Part shown: in pieces, positions 1-10,198 of the stretch
How positions within the stretch are numbered: the first letter of the stretch is position 1
Layout of the letters: each line of letters opens with the position of its first letter
Assembly: GCA_029582165.1 (NCBI GenBank)
Contig: CM055875.1
Span: 23,381,144 to 23,445,143, forward strand
DNA: 64,000 nucleotides
Origin: Portulaca oleracea
Taxonomy: Eukaryota > Streptophyta > Magnoliopsida > Caryophyllales > Portulacaceae
Direction of reading: 5' to 3'
Position numbers and translations under genes: made by a program
The notes under the pieces: model-generated
Database searches by the model: none
Told to the model about the DNA's origin: nothing
The model's input: only the letters and a program-made list of their open reading frames with translations

Positions 1-2
1 AT

Positions 3-455
3 GATTTCAGTAATGCTTATGTGTGTCTTGCCGGCTTGACGCACATGACCTTTTATTTCCCGGCGCGAGTGAAGCGCCAGATGGGCCATAAGCAGGACAT
101 TCCTGAGCTAATGTGTGAAACTCCCGATCAGCTGATGCTCCGAAGTTCGATGATCGAGTCATGGCTGAAGTATTGTGGGAGAAGACCAACTCTCAAATCT
201 CCGCCAAAAATACATGTGTCTCACATCGCATATGCCAGTTATCATGGATGGCTGATTGCTGCTATTGAATCTCGCCGTGCTGGGGAAGCGAGACGAAGGC
301 AAGTAAAAGATAGACTTGGTTCGAGAGTTGATACACGGAAATCAGGCAGGCGGGCCTATAAGCCCAAGGACAAAGAGAAAGCAATTAACGGACCCAGAGA
401 CATGGAGATCGACCATGAGACAACTGGCGAAGTAGAGAAGGTGAAACAAGATTAG
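3..455 (+). CDS. Antisense extra ORF of Tat element A, 5' end cut by window edge
   Basis: An open frame enters from the window edge and runs to a TAG at 453-455, on the strand opposite to gag-pol and beyond the integrase, between pol and the missing 3' LTR. The visible part is about 150 residues. It begins with a hydrophobic and aromatic stretch (FYFPARVKRQ), has a Trp-rich middle and ends in a charged Lys/Arg/Glu tail, which suggests a soluble, possibly nucleic-acid-binding protein. Antisense extra ORFs at this place have been described for Tat elements; their function is unknown. It has no stop codon, whereas the neighbouring pol is riddled with them. The true start is not visible. I recognise no domain with confidence. 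Confidence 0.55.
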   Translation, partial: DFSNAYVCLAGLTHMTFYFPARVKRQMGHKQDIPELMCETPDQLMLRSSMIESWLKYCGRRPTLKSPPKIHVSHIAYASYHGWLIAAIESRRAGEARRRQVKDRLGSRVDTRKSGRRAYKPKDKEKAINGPRDMEIDHETTGEVEKVKQD

Positions 456-689
456 AAGATGGATGGAGTGAAGGAACTGAAACTTCTTTGCCAGAATAGT
501 CTTTTATTTAATTATGCCTTTTGAATTTTCTTATGTTACAAATAATGTATTTGCATCTTCAATTAATAAAGGAGAAATATTGTTCACAAATATTGTGTTC
601 TCGCAAACTTTATTTTTCCTTAAGTACATGAGCATTTATTAAATATATCCCAAGTGTCTAAAAATTGGTTTTTCAGTTGCTTGGTGATA

Positions 690-1727
690 TTAAGCGTAAT
701 ATCGCTTTAGTTGATCCAAATTTGTTGGCTGAATTATATCTTCTCCATCTATGGTGGCGAGCCAAGCTGCCCCTCCTGGCAAAATATCCTTAATCATGTA
801 AGGACCCTTCCAATTAGGTGCAAATTTTCCCCTTGGATCCTGTATAGGTGCCCTCATCTCCTTAAGCACCAAATCACCTACTTGAAGTGAACGATTTTTC
901 ACCTTCTTATTAAAAGTTCGAGTGATCCTATTTTGGTATACTTGCACATTATGTAATGCTCTCAATCGCCTTTCATCCATTAACATCAGCTCCTCGAACC
1001 TTGCCCTTGCCCATTCGGCTTCTGGCAACTGACTCTCGACCACTATTCGTAACGAAGGGATCGCTACTTCAATTGGTAGGACTGCTTCCATCCCATATAC
1101 CAGAGAATATGGTGTTGCCCCTGTAGCGGTTCGTATAGAGGTTCGGTATCCCCACAGGGCAAAGGCTAATTTATCTGGCCAGTCCTTGTAAGTGACAATC
1201 ATCTTCTTGATAATCCCTGACATCGTCTTATTGGCCGCTTCCACAGCTCCATTGGCTTGAGGCCGGTATGGCGAAGACCGATGATGCTGGATTTTGTAAG
1301 TGGCGAGCAAGGCTTCCACCTCCTTTCGAAAGTGGCTTCCGTTGTCACTAATGATCTCATGAGGCACTCCGTATCGACATATAATGTTTTTAAGAATGAA
1401 TTTGGCCACATGTATGGATGTGAGTTTGGCAAAAGAGGCTGCCTCCACCCACTTAGTGAAATAGTCGATGACGACCAATATGTACTCATATCCTCCTGTT
1501 CCGGTTAGGTGTATCTTGCCAATGATGTCAATACCCCATACCGAGAATGGCCACGGAGATGCAAAGTAGTCAGGTATGACGAGGGTTGATGCTGTAGGTT
1601 GGCATATTCTTGGCATTTGTGGCACTTTCGAACGAACTCTAAGCAATCTGCCTCCATAGTGGTCCAATAGTAACCAGCCCTCTGAATCTTCTTTGCTAAC
1701 ATTCGTCCATTCATGTGGGGACCGCAT
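690..1727 (-). pseudogene. Integrase of element A (catalytic core and C-terminal domain)
   Basis: The 345-codon frame holds the retroviral-type integrase core. WGIDIIG carries the first Asp, SDNGSHF the second and GAVEAANK the Glu, spaced as in a D,D-35-E enzyme. After the core comes the GYRTSIRTATGATPYSLVYG motif and a C-terminal domain ending near NLDQLKRYYA. The product would join retroelement cDNA to chromosomal DNA. The N-terminal zinc-binding part (CHKCQEY) is in another frame at about 1600-1700, so a frameshift separates the two halves. All three catalytic acids are intact, but no continuous pol product could be made from this copy. Confidence 0.88.
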
Positions 1728-2410
1728 TCTCCTCCGTGTACAGTAGTCATGATCTCCTTGGCACTATTAGCGTCAATGCACAACAAATTAATGCCCGTAG
1801 GTGACTTCTTGTAGAGTCGATCTTGGATTAAGCAGTATTGTGCTGCTAAAGACCTGACCGCTCGCTGTCCTCGAACATCAAACTCAGCCGGATATTCTCC
1901 CTTTCGAAGAAAATTGTATATGTCATGGAACCATTCCTCAGTTTCTTCCTCTCGTGCTTCCAAATGGCAAACATATGACGGTTCAAACTGCCGCTCCACT
2001 ACTACCGATAATTGTAGCGTGCCTGATGGTATGGATATCATTGAAAACAACTTGGCTAAAGCGTCAGCTAATTCATTGTGATCCCTTGAGAGGTACTGGA
2101 AACTGATTTTCTCAAATTGATCGGCAAGTCCCAAAAGCTTCCGTTGATATTCCATGAGACATTCATTCCGGACCTTCCATGTGTTTTTAGCCTGGTTAAT
2201 GATGAGACTGGAATCCCCAAAGACTTTTACATGGCGTATGCCTAAAGCCAAGGCGGCTTGCAAACCCCTGATACATGCTTCATATTCTGCAGCATTGTTA
2301 GTAGCATCAAAGTCCAACTTTACAGATACAGGGACATGTGCCCCTTCTGGAGAAATCAATAGTACTCCTACTCCGCAGCCCATTTGGTTAGAAGCTCCGT
2401 CGAAATACAT
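1505..2410 (-). pseudogene. Second (archaeal-like) RNase H plus integrase zinc region of element A
   Basis: The 301-codon frame starts with MYFDGASN and carries the RNase H acids in FDGAS, NNAAEYEA, GDSSLII and RDHNELADALA. It is a second RNase H domain downstream of the usual RT-linked one, a feature of Tat-lineage elements. The C-terminal part continues into the integrase zinc finger (CHKCQEY near residue 270) and then leaves frame at about 1505-1600. The frame is the same as that of RT and RNase H upstream, separated from them by stop codons near 2411 and 2579-2605. Confidence 0.85.
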
Positions 2411-2605
2411 TTACCATGTGATTTCATTAGTGAAAAATACGTCCTTATCTGGGAATTCCAAGTGAGTGCTTGGAGGTTCCTTTGACGGAGAAGCATCTAG
2501 GAAATCTGAGACAACCCGTCCTTTGATGGATTTCTGAGGCAAGTATAGAAGATTGAACTCCGAAAGCATGACCACTCATCGAGCAATGCGATTGTTGATG
2601 GTAGG

Positions 2606-3076
2606 CTATGCCATGATAAATTTGATAGGATTATTCTCAGCTATGACATATACAGTATGTGAAAGCATGTAATGTCTCAACTTCTTGGTGGCCCATACTA
2701 ACGCAAGAGCCATTTTCTCTATGTCTGCATATCGACTTCCGTAGTCCAAGAATTTCTTGCTCAAGTAGTAGATGGCGCTCTCTTGACCTTTGGCCTTCTG
2801 AGCTAGCATAGCCCCCATTGCAGAGCTAGTTACAGTAAGGTAAAGGAGCAGAGGCTCATCTGATACTGGTGGCATGAGGACTGGAGGATGTTGCAAATAT
2901 TCCTTGATTTTGTCGAAGGCCGCTTGACATTGATCGTCCCATTCTATTTTGCTTCCCTTCTTTCGTTTCTTGAACAAAGGCTCACAAGTCATGGTGAGCT
3001 TCGAGATGAATCTGCTTATGTATTGGACTCGCCCCAGGAAACCCCTTATCTCTTTTTCTGTCCTAGGTGGCTGCAA
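2606..3076 (-). pseudogene. RT-linked RNase H region of element A
   Basis: The 156-codon frame begins PPRTEKEIRGFLGRVQYISR, the typical connection after a Ty3/gypsy RT, and continues through a WDDQCQAAFDKIK segment to an RNase H-like part (YYLSKKFLDYGSRYADIEKMAL shows the conserved Tyr and Glu region). It is in the same frame as RT upstream and the second RNase H downstream. A TGA near 3116-3118 and a TAG near 2603-2605 interrupt it on either side. The primary RNase H of Tat elements is often degenerate, which may be why a second one is kept in the lineage. Confidence 0.8.
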
Positions 3077-3118
3077 CTCTTGGATAGCCTTTATCTTTGA
3101 AGGGTCAACCTCAATGCC

Positions 3119-4285
3119 TCATTGGCTAACCACATAGCCTAGCAGCTTCCCAGAGGTGACACCGAAGGTGCACTTTGCTGGATTAAGCCGCATCTTGTAT
3201 TTGCGAAGTCGGAGGAAAAACTTGCGAAGGTTAGGAATGTGTCCTTCCCTTGTTCTTGATTTCACAATCATGTCATCCACATAAACCTCTACTTCTACAT
3301 GCATCATATCGTGAAGTAGGATGTTGGCTGTCCATTGGTATTTTGCTCCAGCATTTTTGAGACCAAAAGGCATAACTACATAACAGTATGTTCCCCGTGG
3401 CGTAGTGAATGAGGTTTTCTCCATGTCTTTTTCCGCCATTTTGATTTGGTTATAGCCCGCATATCCATCCATAAAGGATAGTAGCTCGTGTCCGCAAGTG
3501 TTATCCACTAATACATCGATGTGTGGTAAAGGGAAACTATCCTTGGGACTAGCTTTGTTAAGGTCTCGAAAATCTACGCACATGCGCACCTTCCCATCTT
3601 TCTTGGGTATCGGGACAATGTTAGCAATCCATTCGGGATATCAGACTGCTTTATTGAACTTAGCGTTAAGCTGCTTAATAATTTCTTCCTCAATCTTCTT
3701 AGCCCATTCAGGCTTGATCCTTCTAGCCTTTTGTCGAACCGGCTTTGCGTCAGGAAGTAAAGGGATGGTATGCTCCGCAATTCCCCTATCAGTCCCAGGC
3801 ATATCTTCGTAAGACCATGCGAATACATCCACAAATTCCTTGAGAAGCTCTGTAAAAGACACCCATTCTTCTGCTGTGAGCGAGCTACCTAACTTCAATT
3901 CCCGAGGTTGTCCTTCTGTGCCCACATTTATGGTGATGGTGTCTTCCAATACCGCCATCTTATGCTCATGTTCATTAGAAAATTCTTTTAAGGGTTCATT
4001 AAATTCCGGATTATTATTGGCGCAGCAGCTCAGGGGAGAGGGGAAAGAAGAATCAGAGTAAGCAGAAAGGTTCATTTTATTGAATGCAGAAAGGAATACA
4101 TCGCCAGCAGACTCAAGACCAGACTCACTTGACTCCAAACCATTAAAACCTGACTCTATGCCCTTAGGAACAGACTCTCCTACAGATAAGGCAAAATTAT
4201 TCTCCTCAGCGTCGACCCACGAGACCGCCTTAACCTCTCCGTCTTCAGCAATCATAAGACTTGGATCAAAGCTTGGGTTAGGCAA
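3119..4285 (-). pseudogene. Reverse transcriptase of element A, with N-terminal linker
   Basis: The RT core shows MRMCVDFRDLNKASPKDSFP, the palm motif FTTPRGTYCYVVMPFGLKNA and the catalytic box YVDDMIVKS with both Asp residues. The N-terminal part (4285-3641) holds an acidic linker and the RIKPEWAKKIEEEIIKQL segment common before RT in this lineage. A TGA near 3638 splits linker and core, which lie in one frame. RT copies the genomic RNA into cDNA in the virus-like particle. The upstream protease frame ends at 4252 in a different phase, so a frameshift or a splice would be needed to connect them; in Ogre relatives an intron is known near here. Confidence 0.9.
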
Positions 4286-5658
4286 GCGTAATAAAGATCG
4301 GCTTCAGATTTCTCCACGACAGCTTCTTGTCCAAACAGCATGCCGAAGATGTTGCTTCCAGCAAGATGAGTCCATTCTAATGGAGGCTGTTTGTCCCGAG
4401 CGGGAACAAAGACAGTAGCCATATTAATGGAGCAATCATTGAAGACTTCCAGTCCAGCAACTTGAACTCCTTTGTTCTTCAGATAGAATGGCTCAAGAAA
4501 CCCATAGTAAGGGAAGTCATCACCTTCCTTGAAAAATTGTCCATTCAGAGTGAGTGGATAGGGCTTTACTTGGAACAAGGTGGGAGGATTGTCCATTCTT
4601 TTCTGTTCAATAATAGCCATTTTTGCGAACCTAGCCTCTTTCTCAGTGGGCTTATAGCCTAAGCCGAACCTTCTCTTCTGCTTAAAGTTCTTGAACACAG
4701 GAGGGATTTTATTCTTCGGGTTCTTTCCTAGCGGCATTCCCGGGAAACGTCCTTGTTTCTTGAGCATAGCATGTACCTTGGGGTTTGAGTAGGGATCGAA
4801 GTCAAAAGGTGCTTCATCCTTGCTCATCATTGCTACGAGCTCAAAATTGTGGAGTTCTTCGTCCATTGAGTTGTGCTCCACCTCAAGAGTTGACTGTTTG
4901 GGAGTGAAAACAGCATTGATGGACTCCCCTGAGATAGTGATCATTTGTCCTTGAACCAACATTTTCACCTTCTGATGTAAGGTGGATGTTATAGCATTAC
5001 ACTCGTGAAGCCAGGGCCTCCCTAGTAGCAAATTGAAGGAGGCTGGAATTTCCAGCACCACAAACTCCACATTCCGCGTGACACTACCAGTAGTAATAGG
5101 CAACACTATAGATCCAACAGACTTTCGGGGCGAATTGTCATAAGCCCTGAGTTGTACATCGTTTTGAGCCAGGTGTTGTTGTTGTACTCCCAATTTCTGT
5201 GTCGTCCTCCAAGGGCACACATTTACAACTGACCCATTGTCAACCAAAACCAGCGGGATAGTTTTGTTGGAGCATTGCACTGTAAGATATAGGGCTTTGT
5301 TGTAAGACGCTCCTCCTTGAGGTAGATCTTCAATCCCAAAAGTGATCATCTCTTGCGGGGTAGTCACATGAGCAACCATAGTTTCAGGAGTTGTTGCAGG
5401 TGATACTGTGAGTGATGTAAAGGCATCCAACATCTTCTGCCTATGGGCATGTGAAGTGCATATGAGTTGCCATATGGTAACCTCAGCCCTAGTCTTTTTG
5501 AGTTGAGAAAGAAGATGATCTTCAGGAGAGGTCTGATTGTCACTGCCATTTGTTGGTGCAAGGTTAGGAACAGCTACTGGGATGGTGGTATTCCTGTTAT
5601 TGTTGTGACGGCCAAACCGAGTAAGGAATGCTACATCATCTGACTCCTCTTTCTCCAT
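4252..5658 (-). pseudogene. Aspartic protease region of element A
   Basis: This is a 468-codon open frame. The protease core lies around residues 130-230: LVLVDNGSVVNVCPW carries the active-site Asp (D-N-G in place of the usual D-T/S-G), and the hydrophobic-hydrophobic-Gly motif is LLLGRPWLHE. It would cleave the Gag-Pol precursor. A long C-terminal segment with FPGMPLGKNPKNKIPP and RFGLGYKPTEKEA is shared with element E at 16347-17048. The frame itself has no stop, but gag upstream is in another phase and the RT linker begins in a third. It overlaps the RT linker frame by 34 bases. Confidence 0.85.
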
Positions 5659-5667
5659 CCATTCTGT

Positions 5668-7355
5668 CTAAGAATGCTCGTGCTTATCATCCTTGTCGCT
5701 ATCCCAAACACCATGAACGAGCAGATCTTCGGGGAACCCAACTATTTCGGGGACAGGTTGACCTGCTTCTACAATCAAAGCAGAGGGGTCGAAGCCGAAA
5801 TCCCCACATAAAATAGCATTTGCATGCTCTGGCATAGGATTACTTTGATTGTTTGGTTTCTTGGCAGCTTTTGGCATTGGCAACGTCCCTGCCCTTATCA
5901 TATCCTCTATCTTGTTCCTTAAGGTCCAGCATTTCTCGGTGTCGTGACCTCGGCAACGGTGATAGCGGCAAAATTGGTTGGAATCCCAATTTCTGCCCTT
6001 GATTTCTGGTTCTTCTTTTGGTAAGGGCAAAACCAAGATACCTTTCTTAACCAGACGGTCGAGAGCCTGAGAATAAGGAACATCCAACGGCGTATAAGTC
6101 TCGTATTTCGGTACATAAGGCCCCTTGCGCTGGATAGAGTTAGTCTCTAGGATTTTAGGAGGGTGGCTAGCCGCACTAGTAGCCCTCCTGTTGGAGCTTG
6201 ACCCTTTCCATCCAGGCGAAGTTGTCTTATCATTCTGCATGGCTTCTAATTGGACACAGATGTCCTTCAGGTAATCAAAGTCTTTGACGACATGATACCC
6301 CAAGTGTTTGGATAGGCTGCTCTTGAGTCCTTGCTTAAAGGTGGATAATTGCAGACGGAGAGGAATTGCCTCGTTGATGTGGGACAATTTCGTGTGCCAC
6401 CTCTCGAAGTAATCCATAAAGGACTCATCATCTCGTTGCTTCATAGCGGTTAGATCATCCACTGTAGCTTGTTTCTTCTAGATGCGTGTGTAGTGGTGGA
6501 TGAAAGCCTTGAATAATTCAGTCCAATTGGCTTTGATTTGGCGCAACAGAGCGTGATACCATACCTTTGCTTCTCCATCTAGCGTGGATGGGAAGACGGT
6601 AGAGTATAGGTCAACATCAATTCGGTTTAAAGGTGCCAGCCTCATGAACTCCTCTACATGATGAATAGGGTTCTCAGAAGGTTTGAACCTAATACTTGGC
6701 ACTTCAACTTTGTCAGCTACCTTCAAAGTCGGTTGAACAGGCAATGGAACCTCTAAGTACTTGTCAGCAAAAGCCGACACAGAGCTCATTGCCTTGGTGA
6801 GGTTTTCTAACTTCTGTTCGAGAGCCTTAACAGCAGGGTCCCTCGTAGGTTTCGACACTTCAGGTGTGTTAACCTTAGTCTTAGATATCCCTGTTTCTCC
6901 AGAATTTGGGGATATCTTGATGATTTCAGGTTCAGATTCATATCCATGCATTTCTTCGTCATCCTCTTCAGCATTCAACCCTAACTTGGTGTTGATCTTA
7001 GTGATGGCCTGCAGCATGCCATCCATCACCTGTTGTTGTTCATTCAGCCTTTTGCCCTCTTCTGCTCTTGCTCTAGGGAATTAGCGAAGACCAGACCCTG
7101 CATCTTGGTGTAGAGCTCGTCCAAATGCTTCGTGATGTTGGCTTCGGCGCTTTGGACCGGGATCTCTTGGAATTGCTCTCCAGACATGGTGCTGTTGCTA
7201 GTTGCAGATGGATCGTAATGTGGGTTTGGAATCAAACGACCAGTTCGCGGATCTCGAATGCGGGCTCGGAGTCGATCACCAATGATGCCTGCATGGAAAT
7301 TCAAAGTTAGAACACTTAATGACATACTCTGACACATACTACCCGATGCATGCAT
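5668..7355 (-). pseudogene. Gag of element A
   Basis: Three adjoining frames (7355-7044, 7029-6478, 6462-5668) make up gag. The last two are in the same phase and are split by one TAG near 6475; a frameshift near 7040 joins the first. The central capsid-like part carries FKPSENPIHHVEEFMRLAPL and LDGEAKVWYHALL. The C-terminal part has a Tat-type zinc motif, CRYHRCRGHDTEKCWTLRNK (Cys, His, Gly-His, Cys), instead of a classic CCHC knuckle. Gag builds the particle and packages RNA. A related but diverged gag is found in element E. Confidence 0.85.
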
Positions 7356-8614
7356 GCCCTAAAGACCTATATGATCCTACTGACTCGACACATATATGCT
7401 GACACAAGAGATTCACCCACTTTTTGGGAGTGCATGACCTAACTCTATATGGACCTATGGACAGAACATTATAAAGGGCCGTATAAAGTCAAACATGGCG
7501 AGCGTGTCTTAAATCGATAGGTTCAAGTCAGTGTTTCTCAATTCGGATGGGCCCAAACCACGACCGACCGTTTTAAGGAGAATCCATAACTTGGCCCCAT
7601 AATTCAAACAGCTCAAACCATAATGACTATTATGCGGACTAGAATAATGCTTGACAAAACCGACGACCCAACTTTTCTTTTTATTGCACTTGTTTTTCTT
7701 TTTGTTTTTAGTCGAGGAAAACGAATATTATAAAGGATTGAATAAAGTCAACAATAAGCAAGTTATAATTAATTTATGGGCTTAATTGACAAATCCAATA
7801 TGGTTGGGCCTATCAACGGGCCGACCATAAATATGATGGATTTATTAATTAAATCGACGAATTAATTTACTCAAGCCTAGTGACTATTATACGATCTAAA
7901 AGAGTATCCATTTACTTTGTTGGACTTTTGTTAGGAGAATTTTGTAAAGGGCCATATAATATCTTCAAAGGTGAGGCGATTTTTATTTATTAATCAAAAT
8001 AATCATCTTTCAAGCATAAATGGGTCCTTCCACTTGGGCTAACCATGATGCTTTTTGAGTCAATTATTCTAATTAATAAATAATCATTTTCTCAACCCAA
8101 TGAATTTTATATGGACTAGAACAAAACCTCTAAACTAGAATCAACTCTAAAACAAAAAAGGAGAAGGGGAAGGGGTAGCATATAGCACATATCATACAAC
8201 ATGAGGGGATACCCTAAACCAAGGTTCTATGTTCATGGATTTTTCTATGGTTGGATTACATGGCCTACCGTACGTTTTCATCTTCGTGCTTCATACCCTT
8301 AGATAAGGAGTGTGAGGTATTGCTCAAAGAACTTCAAGGAAGCCCTTTGAGTGTAACGCGGGGAGAGAGGGGACCAAATGCTTGGCGATGTAGGGTGCAT
8401 CCCACAAGTAGTGGCCCGCCCGCTCTCGAGGGAATCACCTAGGTATAACTTAACCGTCACCTTTGTGCTAACGTGTCAAAAGACGCGATTAGTGGCCCGG
8501 TATGCAAAGGATGTCTAAAAAGAATTATAAAACCGCGAAAATAATCAACTTCTCCCTTTTACTATTTCAAATTAATTCGATTTTTTCAAGTTTTACCCTC
8601 TTTTTAAGTTTAAG
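7356..8614 (-). other. Leader of element A between primer binding site and gag
   Basis: About 1.26 kb of AT-rich DNA with no convincing coding frame. It contains several loosely repeated stretches (the words 'gggcc...ataa...' recur near 7470, 7800 and 7950). Long untranslated leaders are usual for Tat elements. Nothing else is recognised here. Confidence 0.7.
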
Positions 8615-8632
8615 TCCTCAGTGGAGTCGCCA
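8615..8632 (-). other. Primer binding site of element A (tRNA-Arg-like)
   Basis: The plus-strand sequence TCCTCAGTGGAGTCGCCA is the reverse complement of a TGGCGACTCCACTGAGGA site placed three bases after the LTR end. TGGCGACTCCACTGGGGA-type sites, complementary to tRNA-Arg, are known for Tat/Ogre elements. This position fixes the LTR boundary at 8636. Confidence 0.75.
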
Positions 8633-8635
8633 ATC

Positions 8636-10198
8636 TGTAGGACCCGGAAAATTCCCATTCGGGGAAATTGTTCTCGGATACGCTACTTAAGTGATCGGGA
8701 GCCGACTAAGGTTGCTTAATCCTTAAATAAGGATATTTTTATTTTATGAAATTCATTTTCGGGGGATAACTTTATTTATTTTATAAATTCTTTTATATTA
8801 TTAAAATATACGAAATTACACTAAAATAATTTACTAATAAATTTAATACCGGCCCATTATTCCATCCAGGCCCAAGAAGTAGCAAAGGGACCACCATGAG
8901 GCCCTAAAACCCGCGCGGGTTTTATGGCTCCATGGATTGGGCCCTGTGCAACTTCGACCTAGGGAAAATGGGATGAAGATTAATAAAACCCGTGTGGGTT
9001 TTATTGATCTTCTGGCCCATTTTCTCTTTGGTAGCCTTAGATTAATAAAAGGGTGGTACTAAAATATTTGTAATGATTTTTTGTATAATTATCATTTATT
9101 TTAAATAACTAAAAGAATTTATAAAAAGTGATAAGAGTCGCCAGCCGATTTAAGGAAACCGACAAACCATGAAAATAATAAAAATAACCCCGGTCTACGA
9201 AACCCGATTCTAAGTCCGGCGGTAAGGTTACGAATTCGAGAATTATAAGAATTCTCGAATTCGCCTGTTAGAAAACAGACTCTACTAAAATCGACATTAA
9301 AATGAAATAAAGCGGGGAGAAGTTTAATTGATTTCGCAAAATTATATTCTTAACATGCAATATAAAGAATGGAGTTTTTGGTTTACAAAATATGCGCATA
9401 TAAATGAATCAACGTACAAATTGCATGATTAAACAACGATAATAAAGAAAGCAATAAAGCGAACCTCTTTTGATTTAGGAGCCCGAATGTGCCCTTTTGA
9501 AATCCTTGACTTTGCCTTGACTTTAGAATTGGAAGGGGAAGTGGTTTAAAAGAGTGATATGAGGGTGATGATATGGATATGACAAAAGTGATCAGGAGAG
9601 GTTTTGAGAGTGAATATGGATGATGGAATTTTAAGAGAGTTTAGATGATAATGATGGTATTAGTTGATGAAATGAAAATAATAGAGGTGGTTTATGAGAG
9701 TAGTTGGTGAGATGAGTGGAAGAATGGAGGGGGTATTTATAGTTGGAGAAGGTGATGTTTAGGAGGGAAAATCATGGGGGACACATCCCGATGATCATGC
9801 CATGCAATCACGTAGCTTCCAAGTCAAGGCCAAGGTTAAAGCACATGGGGCTAATATCAAGGGAGGATGATCAACATGATTTTGGCGCCAGATTCCGGAA
9901 ATTAAACCCCGTGCGGTTTTTTTAAATCAATCGGCACGGATCGCTGACGTGGACGCAAAACGGCGCGTTTGGGGACAGGAAAACCCGTGCGGGTTTTCTA
10001 GCGTGGACCGGGGCGCGCCTTGGGCCTGCCTTGGTTCTAGGCCATCTCTGTTTGTTTAAAACCCGTGCGGGTTTTGTCTCAACTAGTGGGCTGGTTCTGT
10101 TCTGTTTTGTATTGCTTGCTACATTGGCCCAAAAATGTATTCGGCCTTCAATGCTTTAATGAGTCGAAATTATATTGGTGCAAATCTCAGTGTCTACA
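8636..10198 (-). repeat. 5' LTR of element A, 1563 bp
   Basis: In element orientation the LTR starts TGTAGACACTGAG and ends GGGTCCTACA, so it has TG...CA ends within a TGTAG/CTACA inverted pair. The inner end abuts the primer binding site. The outer end (10198) is exactly where sequence shared with the B1 LTR begins. Five copies of a short GC-rich palindrome lie inside it (listed separately). Confidence 0.82.
8906..10075. repeat. Five copies of palindrome AAAACCCGYGCGGGTTTT in the LTR of A
   Basis: Copies at 8906-8923 (CCCGCGCGGG core, perfect), 8985-9002 (CCCGTGTGGG), 9904-9921 (imperfect), 9980-9997 and 10058-10075 (CCCGTGCGGG). All are 18 bp with A/T arms. Two lie toward the inner end and three in the outer 300 bp, the U3 part. 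They could be binding sites or RNA stem loops. The palindrome is not seen in other families in the window. Confidence 0.85.

Larger units (their letters stand above)
1..10198 (-). mobile_element. Element A: Tat-lineage Ty3/gypsy LTR retrotransposon (left end outside window)
   Basis: Read on the minus strand the order is LTR (10198-8636), primer binding site, leader, gag, protease, reverse transcriptase, RNase H, a second RNase H, integrase, then an antisense ORF at the window edge. Two RNase H domains and gag-pol in this order are hallmarks of the Tat (Ogre/Retand-like) branch. The coding region has several in-frame stops and frameshifts, so this copy is dead. It is inserted in the 5' LTR of element B1: the sequence from 10199 onward matches the B1 3' LTR from about 14303. 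The 5 bases GCCGA at 10199-10203 are the expected target duplication, but the partner lies outside the window. The 3' LTR is also outside. Confidence 0.9.
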
